In this document: positions 57,471 to 64,000 of the stretch, piece after piece
How the letters are laid out: each line of letters starts with the position of its first letter
How positions within the stretch are numbered: position 1 is the first letter of the stretch
NCBI GenBank assembly: GCA_964486685.1
Contig: CAZAOE010000001.1
Span: 1 to 64,000, forward strand
Direction: 5' to 3'
DNA: 64,000 nucleotides
Source: JAIOTH01 sp964486685
Lineage (GTDB): Bacteria; Patescibacteriota; Patescibacteriia; UBA1558; S5-K13
Notes under the pieces: model-generated
Database searches by the model: none
What the model was told of the DNA's origin: nothing
Seen by the model: only the letters and a program-made list of their open reading frames with translations
Position numbers and translations under genes: made by a program

Positions 57471-57505
57471 GTTCAATTGATTTATTGATTATTTGAGCCA
57501 ATGGT

Positions 57506-57534
57506 TTAACAATTAATTTTATTTAATATATAAT
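57506..57534 (+). promoter_or_regulatory. Promoter of ftsA-ftsZ
   Basis: TTAACA (57506-57511), 17-bp spacer, perfect TATAAT (57529-57534), about 30 bp before the ftsA ATG. Confidence 0.65.
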
Positions 57535-57564
57535 TAATATAACAAATAAATATTATTTAAAAAT

Positions 57565-58806
57565 ATGAGCAGAACTAATATTATAACAGGTTTAGATGTA
57601 GGTTCTAATAAGATTAGAGTTGTTGTCGGCCAATATGGCGGAGAGCAAAATGCTTTGCAGATAATTGGTGCTACGGAAAGTGAGTCCCACGGTATTATTA
57701 ATGGTAATATTGTGAGCATAGAAGATGTGGTAAGTTCTATATCTATTGCTTTAGAAAAAATAGAAAAAATTATAGGTCTGCCTATTAATAAAGCCGGTGT
57801 AGGAATATCAGGTTCAAAAATAAAATCCATTATTAGCCAGGGCGTGGTGGCTGTGGCTAAGGCCGACGGAGAAATTAAGGATGAAGACATAACGAGAGTA
57901 ATTGAAGCCGCAGAGGCAGTGTCTACTCCGCCAAATTATGAAATTTTACACACCGCCCCTAGAAATTATAAAGTAGATAATCAAGAGGACATTAAAGATC
58001 CCATAGGAATGAATGGGGTAAGATTAGAAGTTAATGTTCAAATTATAATGGTTTTGAGTTCGCAAATAAAAACAATTACTAAATGTATTTATAGAACGGG
58101 TGTGGAAGTAAAGGATCTTGTTTTTTCAATTTTAGCAGATGCTGAGTCGGTTTTAAACAAAGAACAAAAAGAATTAGGATGTGTGCTTGTCAATATTGGT
58201 GCCTCTACTACCGATGTAGCCATTTATGAAGAGGGAGATTTAATGCACGCAGCTGTTTTGCCAATTGGCAGCTCACATATTACTAATGATTTAGCTATTG
58301 GTTTAAGAACATCTATAAAAGTGGCTGAACAAGTTAAGATAGAATATGCAACTTGTCTGCCGGAAATGATTAGAAAAAGAGAAGAGATTAATTTAAATAC
58401 CATAGACCCCACGGAAGATAGAAAGGTTCTTGTTTCTAAATTAGAAATTGCCAAAATAACCCAAGCTAGAGTAGAAGAGATATTTGAATTAGTAGCCGAG
58501 GAATTAAAGGCCGTTGATAGATTTGGAATGTTACCGGCGGGAGTTATTTTAACTGGTGGGGGCTCTAAATTAAATGGTTTAGTTGAGCATGTTAAAAATC
58601 AATTAGAGTTGCCTGTTTTTTTAGCCAAACCAATTAAAATAAATTCTATTGTAGATAAAGTTTATGATTTGTCTTATAGTAATGCTTTGGGTTTGGTTTT
58701 ATGGCAATATCATAAACAGGGCAAGTGGCCAGGTCGAAAATCAGATCAGGGCATATTTTCTACAATTATTGATTGGATAAAATCATTAATTCCTAGCAGA
58801 CATTAA
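57565..58806 (+). CDS. ftsA: Cell division protein FtsA
   Basis: 413 residues, actin-like ATPase that tethers FtsZ to the membrane. ITGLDVGSNKIRVVVGQYGG is phosphate-1, LVNIGASTTDVAIYEEGDL phosphate-2, and GVILTGGGSKLNGLVEHVKN the adenosine motif. The C-terminal FSTIIDWIKSLIPSRH is a plausible amphipathic membrane helix. ftsZ follows after 53 bp. Confidence 0.97.
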   Translation: MSRTNIITGLDVGSNKIRVVVGQYGGEQNALQIIGATESESHGIINGNIVSIEDVVSSISIALEKIEKIIGLPINKAGVGISGSKIKSIISQGVVAVAKADGEIKDEDITRVIEAAEAVSTPPNYEILHTAPRNYKVDNQEDIKDPIGMNGVRLEVNVQIIMVLSSQIKTITKCIYRTGVEVKDLVFSILADAESVLNKEQKELGCVLVNIGASTTDVAIYEEGDLMHAAVLPIGSSHITNDLAIGLRTSIKVAEQVKIEYATCLPEMIRKREEINLNTIDPTEDRKVLVSKLEIAKITQARVEEIFELVAEELKAVDRFGMLPAGVILTGGGSKLNGLVEHVKNQLELPVFLAKPIKINSIVDKVYDLSYSNALGLVLWQYHKQGKWPGRKSDQGIFSTIIDWIKSLIPSRH

Positions 58807-58859
58807 TTTTAAAAATTATAAGATAATTTGATTTTTAATAAATTAAATAATTAAATAAG

Positions 58860-60047
58860 ATGGTTAAGAAAAATAGAGAAATAAAACCAGATATTGAGAC
58901 CTTTGCCAAAATTAAAGTAGTGGGGGTTGGTGGTTCGGGCGGTTCAGCTATCAACAGGATGGTTTCAAATAGAATAAGGGGAGTTGATTTTATTGCAATT
59001 AATACTGACGCCCAGGCTTTAAATACCTCTAAGGCTAAAGAAAATGTTCAGATTGGATTAGAAACTACTAAGGGTTTGGGGGCTGGTATGGATCCAGATA
59101 TTGGCGCTAGATCGGCTGAAGAAAATATAGAAAATATTGAAAAGGTTTTAGATGGTTCAGATATGGTTTTTATTACTTGTGGTTTAGGTGGTGGTACTGG
59201 AACAGGAGCAGCTCCTATTATTGCAGATATTGCTAAAAATCAAGATGCCTTAACAGTGGCAGTAGTAACAAGACCATTTAGTTTTGAAGGAGCCCAAAGA
59301 AAAAGCATTGCCGAAAGAGGATTAGCAGAATTAGAAAGTAGAGTAGATACTATAATTACCATTCCTAATGATAGAATTTTAAATATTATAGATAGAAAAA
59401 CTTCACTATTAGATTCATTCAAAACAGTAGACGAGGTTTTGTATCAAGGTATTCAAGGAATATCAGAAATAATAACTGTTCCAGGTTTAGTTAATGTTGA
59501 TTTTGCAGATGTTAAAGCCATTATGGTGGACGCTGGCTCAGCCTTAATGGGCATTGGCAAGGCCACTGGTGAGGATAGAGCCAAAAGGGCAGCTAAAGAA
59601 GCGATTGATAGCCCTTTGTTAGATGTTTCTATTGCTGGAGCTAAGGGAATATTATTTACGGTTACTGGTGGTAATGATTTAACTATGTATGAGGTCAATG
59701 AAATAGCAGAAATAATCACTGCTTCTGCTGATGGCAATGCTAAAATTATTTTTGGAACAGTTATTGACGAAAGTTTAAAAGGAGAAATTAAGGTCATGGT
59801 TATTGCTACTGGATTTGAGAGTTTTAATCTTTCTGCTAAAGAGGTTAGAAAATCAAGCGCTATGCCCTACAGTCCTAATTCTTATATGAATAAAACTCGA
59901 GTAGAACAAGTAGAAGATAAGGATGATGAAGACATAGTAAACGATGGTATAGAAGACGGAGAGGAAGATGAATATATAGAAGACGATTCTGATAAAGTTC
60001 AAAATGATTTAGACATCCCGGCCTTTATTCGTCGTAAGATGAAGTAG
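58860..60047 (+). CDS. ftsZ: Cell division protein FtsZ
   Basis: 395 residues, tubulin-like GTPase forming the division ring. KVVGVGGSGGSAINRM at the N-terminus, GTP-binding GLGGGTGTGAAP, and T7 loop VNVDFADVKAIM. An acidic linker (DKDDEDIVNDGIEDGEEDEY) precedes the conserved FtsA/ZipA-binding tail DLDIPAFIRRKMK. It is complete and probably functional, with ftsA directly upstream. Confidence 0.98.
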   Translation: MVKKNREIKPDIETFAKIKVVGVGGSGGSAINRMVSNRIRGVDFIAINTDAQALNTSKAKENVQIGLETTKGLGAGMDPDIGARSAEENIENIEKVLDGSDMVFITCGLGGGTGTGAAPIIADIAKNQDALTVAVVTRPFSFEGAQRKSIAERGLAELESRVDTIITIPNDRILNIIDRKTSLLDSFKTVDEVLYQGIQGISEIITVPGLVNVDFADVKAIMVDAGSALMGIGKATGEDRAKRAAKEAIDSPLLDVSIAGAKGILFTVTGGNDLTMYEVNEIAEIITASADGNAKIIFGTVIDESLKGEIKVMVIATGFESFNLSAKEVRKSSAMPYSPNSYMNKTRVEQVEDKDDEDIVNDGIEDGEEDEYIEDDSDKVQNDLDIPAFIRRKMK

Positions 60048-60121
60048 TAACTGAGTAGAAAGGTAAAAGGTGAAGGGTGAAAGTACTTTAAACTTTTACC
60101 TTTATACTTTATACTAACTAT

Positions 60122-60583
60122 ATGAAGTGTCCTATTTGTGGCAATGAAAATACCAAAGTTTTAGATTCTCGGGTCGCTAGCGATGGAATTACTGTTCGGC
60201 GACGCAGAGAATGTACAAAAAAACGTTGCGGTTTTCGTTTTTCCACGATTGAAGAAATAGAAATTTTGGACTTTATTATTATTAAAAGAGATGGCAGAAG
60301 AGAGGTTTATAATAAAGAAAAATTAAAAGAAGGCATTAAAAAGGCCTTAGAAAAAAGACCCTATTCAGAAGAAGATTTTGCTCAATTAATTAGAGATATA
60401 GAAATGGATATTCAAAAAATTAGAAAGAATGAAGTAGAATCTTCTGTAGTAGGAGATATAGTAATGAAACATTTGAAAAAATTTGATAAAATCGCTTATA
60501 TTCGCTATGCTTCAGTTTATCGTTCTTTTGAAGACGTTCAAACCTTTGAAAAAGAATTAAAAATTTTAAAAAATGGTAAATAA
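60122..60583 (+). CDS. nrdR: Transcriptional repressor NrdR
   Basis: 153 residues. The N-terminal zinc ribbon is MKCPICGN, then VRRRRECTKKRCGFRFSTIEE; the ATP-cone follows (IIIKRDGRREVYNKEKLKEG, IKKALEKR) and it ends YRSFEDVQTFEKEL. It represses ribonucleotide reductase genes according to dATP/ATP; no NrdR box pair or nrd gene is seen in the window. AAAGGTAAAAGGTGAAGGGTG word repeats fill the leader. Confidence 0.96.
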   Translation: MKCPICGNENTKVLDSRVASDGITVRRRRECTKKRCGFRFSTIEEIEILDFIIIKRDGRREVYNKEKLKEGIKKALEKRPYSEEDFAQLIRDIEMDIQKIRKNEVESSVVGDIVMKHLKKFDKIAYIRYASVYRSFEDVQTFEKELKILKNGK

Positions 60584-60671
60584 ATCCCCACACCTATAAT
60601 TGAAAAATTATAGTATAAGGGAAAATATATTTAAAATTTAAATATCAAACCCAATTTATTAAACCTAATTT

Positions 60672-60706
60672 ACCCCCCACCTTTTAAGAAAGCAAAAAGG
60701 TGAGGG
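60672..60706. repeat. Short palindrome of the CACCTTTT family
   Basis: CCCCCCACCTTTT and AAAAAGGTGAGGG around AAGAAAGC. The tips match the ~100-bp elements at 420, 9753 and 44737, but the AT interior is missing. Confidence 0.6.
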
Positions 60707-60740
60707 ATGAAAAAATAATTAGGTGTGGAGATAAGTTATC

Positions 60741-61064
60741 ATGGAAAATAAAATCAAAAATAATTTAAAACCAGTTCTTAAGAAAGATAATTTTTCAGAA
60801 TTTAAGAAACTTTTAGAAGAAAATTTAGTTTTAAATAGGGCTATTTATGAAAGTTCTAAAAAGACCGAAAAATATATCCATTTTGTAAAGATACTTAATA
60901 TTATTAAATTTATTTTAATATTTTTACCCATTATTTTAGGAATACTATATTTAATACCCTTTTTAGGTGAATTTATAGATATGTATAAAGGATTTTTTAA
61001 TGATGTTTCTGGTCAAGCGGGAATTTTAGAAAATATTAAAGAAGTACAAAATTTAACTAATTAA
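60741..61064 (+). CDS. Hypothetical membrane protein
   Basis: 107 residues, no named family. N-terminal 50 residues are charged and helical (FKKLLEENLVLNRAIYESSK), then one or two joined hydrophobic helices (ILNIIKFILIFLPIILGILY; LIPFLGEF) and a short polar tail. It may be a small envelope protein with a coiled-coil N-terminus. Leader contains a GTGTGGAGATAAG motif similar to those at 53800. Confidence 0.65.
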   Translation: MENKIKNNLKPVLKKDNFSEFKKLLEENLVLNRAIYESSKKTEKYIHFVKILNIIKFILIFLPIILGILYLIPFLGEFIDMYKGFFNDVSGQAGILENIKEVQNLTN

Positions 61065-61121
61065 AATTTTTGAAGATGTTTTTTTCTACCTTTTTCTAGA
61101 AAAAGGTAGAACTAAAAAGTC

Positions 61122-61271
61122 GCGAACTGTACAAAAATTTAGATAATTTAATCATTCGTCATCCTAAAACTTTGAAACTCGTCGTTTCATTATCATTCCA
61201 CTCCTCAAACAAGTCAAAGTTTTTTAACGGATGCCTCATTCAAATTATAGTTAAATTTTTGTAATGTTCGC
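61122..61271. repeat. 150-bp imperfect inverted repeat, possible structured RNA
   Basis: Outer arms GCGAACTGTACAAAAATTTA and TAAATTTTTGTAATGTTCGC, then CATCCTAAAACTTTGA pairing with TCAAAGTTTTTTAACGGATG, leaving a ~35-base loop. No gene seen in 61065-61399. Just before it, CTACCTTTTTCTAGAAAAAGGTAG is a separate hairpin (61086-61109). It could be a foldback mobile element or an RNA. Confidence 0.6.
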
Positions 61272-61320
61272 AGAAACTATAATTAAATATAATAGCAATA
61301 ATTAGTCGGTATAATAGAAA

Positions 61321-61341
61321 CAACCAGCCTTTGGCTGGTTG
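61321..61341 (-). terminator. Hairpin CAACCAGCC/GGCTGGTTG, probable terminator for minus-strand genes
   Basis: Perfect 9-bp stem with a 3-base loop. On the minus strand it is followed by TTTCTATT, a modest U-tract, and lies 60-140 bp past the end of the Ltp gene. Confidence 0.5.
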
Positions 61342-61479
61342 TAATTCATAATAACTTTTTATATGAGTTCATTGGGATTGGAGTAGTGGATATGAAGTTT
61401 TAAAATTTATAGTCATAAACAGTAAAAGTATAGGTACCTATAGTATTGGCTTGAATAAAATATTCACCACTGCTGACTG

Positions 61480-62187
61480 TTATAGACCAACCGCATTAGC
61501 TCCATACTCTGCTTGTGCTTGTGTAAATTTCTCATACAGTAACTGTTCAATCAACCCGCCACGCGAAAATGCTGAATATTCCATATATGATTGGGCTTTC
61601 TTAACTGCTTGTTCATTCCAGTTAGCACCACAATTATCTGCACCATAAACGGCATCAGCGTGTGAAAATTGTTCGTACTCTAATTGATCAACTAGTCCAC
61701 CATAGGAAAATGCTGAGTATCCTAAATAAGTTTTTGCTTTAGCAACTGCATTTTTTTGACTAACCGTTTCACTTGATGTCGGTTCTGGTTCCGGTGTTGG
61801 GGTCGGAGCTGGAGTTAATTCTGGCTCCGGCTCTGGTATTGGAGTTGGTTCTGGTTCAGGTTGAACTTCTGTAATTACTGGTTCATTCGGCTGTTCTTCG
61901 ACTAACTGCTCATTATTTTGATTATCTTCTATTGTTTTCTCGCTGTTATTTATAATTGGTTCTTGTTGGTTTTCTATATTACCTATATCTTGATTTGATA
62001 ATTGTGGAGTATCTGCGACACCACCGCATATTATAAGAAACAATACTGTAAAACTACCAAAAGTTAATAGAATCTTTTTTCTATTCGGTTCTTTCTTAAA
62101 AAACTTTGATAATGATTTTGGTTTTACTAAACCAACTATCAATAACAGAAAACATGCTAAGGATAGTAAAAAAAATAAAACATCCAT
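61480..62187 (-). CDS. Ltp-repeat membrane-anchored surface protein, frameshifted near the 3' end
   Basis: 235 residues. Two N-terminal helices (LFFLLSLACFLLLIVGLV; TFGSFTVLFLIICGG), a Gln/Asn/Glu linker with a Pro-Glu-rich stalk, then two Ltp repeats (KNAVAKAKTYLGYSAFSYGG; VKKAQSYMEYSAFSRGG). The frame ends GANAVGL, but a one-base shift near 61495 restores NCG, as in repeat one, and continues SITVSSGEYFIQANTIGTYT, FTVYDYKF to a stop at 61400-61402. So about 30 residues are cut off. Confidence 0.85.
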   Translation of the reverse strand: MDVLFFLLSLACFLLLIVGLVKPKSLSKFFKKEPNRKKILLTFGSFTVLFLIICGGVADTPQLSNQDIGNIENQQEPIINNSEKTIEDNQNNEQLVEEQPNEPVITEVQPEPEPTPIPEPEPELTPAPTPTPEPEPTSSETVSQKNAVAKAKTYLGYSAFSYGGLVDQLEYEQFSHADAVYGADNCGANWNEQAVKKAQSYMEYSAFSRGGLIEQLLYEKFTQAQAEYGANAVGL

Positions 62188-62217
62188 TTTTTTATTAATT
62201 AATTATTATATCTAAGC

Positions 62218-62970
62218 TTATATTATTTGATTATTATCTTCAATAAATATCTTTTTTTCGGTCGTTTTTTTCTTTATGATGTTCAATGGCATTTTTGGTT
62301 TTATAGAATCAATTTTAGTTGTAATGATTTTATTTATTGAATCCAGAATATCATCATCGCCAAATAATAATCCCGTATTCTTTTTCAATATCCTCTTAAG
62401 AAACCTTACTATCTCTATTGAATAGAAGTTTTTGCTTAGATCAGTTGGCTCCAGAGCACTAAACCTTTTCCAAAATTTATCAAGTTCATTTTTGATAACC
62501 GCTTTTTTTGTAAGATAAACCAGAAATTCAACAGACTTCTTTAACTCTTTTAAATCCATTAAATTAAAATTAAAGATCCTTTTATTGTCTATTGGTTTAG
62601 CAAAAATAACCTTATGTAATTGAATTTGTCTTCCATTTGTGAGTAAAACCCAATCTATACCTTCGTTAGCTGCATAATTAAGAGCCTGCCTTAAATGATT
62701 TTCCGTTAAATCTATTTGTATTGCTTTTACTTCTACAACAAAATGTTTCTTTTTTGCTAGTTGAATAACATAATCTGCATACTCTCCCTTTATTCTATAT
62801 TCAGTTCTTATTTCTTCTAACTCTACATACCCCAAAACATCAATCAGAAAATTATTTACCATTAAACGTGTTGCAGATTCATCTAATTCTGCATACTGTT
62901 CCCTTAAATATCTTTTTTTGTAATCGTTTAATTTTTTATATAATTTACTTTTTTCTTTTTCTAAATACAT
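62218..62970 (-). CDS. PD-(D/E)XK nuclease-domain protein (type I restriction R N-terminal-like)
   Basis: 250 residues. The core GEYADYVIQ (Asp) followed by HFVVEVKAIQIDLTENHLRQ (Glu-x-Lys), then ALNYAANEGIDWVLLTNGRQ, matches the HSDR_N-like fold found at the start of type I restriction subunits. Here it stands alone with a helical C-terminus. No methylase is adjacent. It could be a defence nuclease or a repair enzyme. Confidence 0.85.
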   Translation of the reverse strand: MYLEKEKSKLYKKLNDYKKRYLREQYAELDESATRLMVNNFLIDVLGYVELEEIRTEYRIKGEYADYVIQLAKKKHFVVEVKAIQIDLTENHLRQALNYAANEGIDWVLLTNGRQIQLHKVIFAKPIDNKRIFNFNLMDLKELKKSVEFLVYLTKKAVIKNELDKFWKRFSALEPTDLSKNFYSIEIVRFLKRILKKNTGLLFGDDDILDSINKIITTKIDSIKPKMPLNIIKKKTTEKKIFIEDNNQII

Positions 62971-63502
62971 AATTTTTTGATTATTAATTAAATAAAAAAC
63001 TATTAGTTATTGGGAAATTAAAAAAGGTTTCCCAAACCAGCTGACAAGTCCTTGCGAAAATGCCACTACACCCTTTCGAGCATAGACCTATCCTACAAGT
63101 ACTGGTTGGAAAACCATTTTTATGTAGGATAGGATTTTTAACCATACCTTATGAAAACATAGGGGTTAGGTCAATCTAATCGTTATTTTAATATTAACTC
63201 AAAAAATTTTAAAAGTAAAATAAATATATGCCCCTTTTTCCTAACTAGGAGGAGAAGGGGGTTGGTTTACTAAAAGCGAAATTTATGCGAAAATATATAT
63301 ATAATAAGTTTTTAATTTTCAATTTTTTAATTATCAATCCTAAAGACGTTAGGCACCTTTCAGATATTAAACGTTTTTCCAAATTTTATTATTTACTTAG
63401 GTTGTATAATTTAAAAAAAGATTAGAGTTATAATTAAGGACTGGGGGACAGAGAGGTTAATTGGTAATTTGAAATTGTAAATTTTTATTTTTAAATTTAG
63501 AT
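62971..63502. other. 530-bp gene-free region with several hairpins
   Basis: No coding frame supported. Hairpins at 63012-63033 (GGGAAA/TTTCCC), 63087-63133 (see next entry) and 63231-63261 (CCCCTTTTTCCT/AGGAGGAGAAGGGG). The last 150 bp are AT-rich with a weak AATTTTCAATTTTTT word pattern and lead into a membrane protein gene. Confidence 0.6.
63012..63140 (+). ncRNA. Candidate structured RNA
   Basis: GGGAAA/TTTCCC hairpin, an unpaired GC-rich stretch (CAGCTGACAAGTCCTTGCG), then an 11-bp perfect stem CCTATCCTACA/TGTAGGATAGG capped by TGGTTGGAAAACCA, followed by ATTTTTA. The GC level is well above the flanks. The last stem with T-run could be a terminator. I cannot match it to SRP RNA, tmRNA, RNase P RNA or a known riboswitch. 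Confidence 0.4.
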
Positions 63503-63886
63503 ATGAAAGTTAAAGATTTTTGGATGAATGTATTTAAAATTATCTTTATAGATATAATTTGGGAAGTTTTTTATTTACCTTTTTGGTGGTATTCCCTTGG
63601 ATTCTATAGGGTTATTGTTTTTTTTATTAAAACAATAAAAAGGGAATGGTATAATTTGGGAATGGGCATACATTTTAAATTTTTATTTAAACCCATGTAT
63701 GCTCAGAGAGATTTTGCCGGAAGATTAATCAGCTTTTTTGCTCGAATAATACAATTAATTTTTAAATTGATTGTATTTTTAATAATATTTTTTATATTTT
63801 TAATTTTTTTAATATTGTGGATTCTTTTGCCGGCCATTATTGTTTGGCAAATATATATAAATTTCAATTTTATCATAAATGTTTAA
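63503..63886 (+). CDS. Hypothetical multi-helix membrane protein
   Basis: 127 residues, very hydrophobic and aromatic, with two to four helices (FKIIFIDIIWEVFYLPFWWY; LIFKLIVFLIIFFIFLIFLI) and an internal basic patch (IKTIKREWYN). No family named with confidence. It overlaps the next gene by 8 bp, so the two are likely co-expressed and may interact. Confidence 0.7.
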   Translation: MKVKDFWMNVFKIIFIDIIWEVFYLPFWWYSLGFYRVIVFFIKTIKREWYNLGMGIHFKFLFKPMYAQRDFAGRLISFFARIIQLIFKLIVFLIIFFIFLIFLILWILLPAIIVWQIYINFNFIINV

Positions 63887-64000
63887 CGAACAAAGAGTAA
63901 AAATTATTAGGTGTGATGAATGCGATGGTCAAAATAATTGTCCATATTGTTTGAGTCATCAAAATTATATTCTTTTAGGAAAATATCTCATTTATTGGAA
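63879..64000 (+). CDS. Start of a Cys-containing protein, truncated by the window end
   Basis: At least 40 residues from ATG 63879: MFNEQRVKIIRCDECDGQNN, CPYCLSHQNYILLGKYLIYW. CDEC and CPYC look like a zinc-binding pair. The rest lies outside the window. The arrangement (membrane protein plus Cys-motif gene) may be the N-terminus of a larger ATPase, but nothing visible proves this. Confidence 0.55.
   Translation, partial: MFNEQRVKIIRCDECDGQNNCPYCLSHQNYILLGKYLIYW

Overview
The window is AT-rich bacterial DNA read with the standard bacterial code (TAA, TAG and TGA all act as stops). Several traits point to a Candidate Phyla Radiation (Patescibacteria) genome. rpsE is followed directly by rplO with no rpmD (L30) between them. 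Most start codons lack a clear Shine-Dalgarno sequence. T4SS-pilin-like three-helix modules are fused to large surface proteins. There are lone PurD-like ATP-grasp and WecA-like enzymes, and intergenic gaps are full of short palindromic repeats. I infer the phylum; the exact lineage cannot be fixed by eye.

Layout. 1-9306: S10/spc ribosomal operon from the end of rplB to secY, with hairpins in most spacers and K/E-rich tails on L22, S5, L15 and L29. 9308-16942: a short orphan gene, adk, two Nudix genes, a truncated map copy, map, ruvX, a WecA-like transferase, a DUF192 lipoprotein, an aminotransferase, a small membrane peptide and rplU. 16954-23746 is mostly minus strand: three different P-loop kinases, an isochorismatase-fold hydrolase, a DUF3800 protein, recR, ybaB and dnaB. 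23934-24278: tRNA-Lys(UUU) preceded by two tandem 121-bp copies of its own 5' end, each interrupted by a palindrome. 24495-29667: ATP-grasp enzyme, CNNM/CorC-like protein and P-type ATPase.

29830-39820 looks like an accessory or defence island: a NYN-domain protein with a damaged 5' end, a Fic protein, a helicase-less restriction-methyltransferase, a tail-anchored protein, a pair of FtsK-type motor genes, a small HAD-like protein, an exported Cys protein, and a LexA/UmuD-like protease-repressor overlapping a MazF toxin. The FtsK pair is the best candidate for an undescribed system. Gene one carries an intact motor followed by an alpha domain. Gene two carries a motor with a destroyed Walker A followed by the DNA-reading gamma winged helix. 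Read together they are beta-alpha-beta(dead)-gamma, unlike the usual alpha-beta-gamma.

39905-42943 is housekeeping (lepB, hisS, rpsU, yqeY). 43040-56617 is a cell-surface block: a 561-aa and a 2938-aa protein share an almost identical pilin-like N-terminus, followed by two membrane-anchored proteins with calcium-type repeats. 56619-60583 carries ybeY, dgkA, ftsA, ftsZ and nrdR. The end holds a frameshifted Ltp-repeat protein, a PD-(D/E)XK nuclease, a possible structured RNA and the start of a Cys-containing protein.

Running through the window are families of palindromic elements. Some are inserted in frame in protein genes (map, rplO, rpsE), some truncate a gene (the map copy), and some supply the sequence around a start codon (rplR, ybaB).
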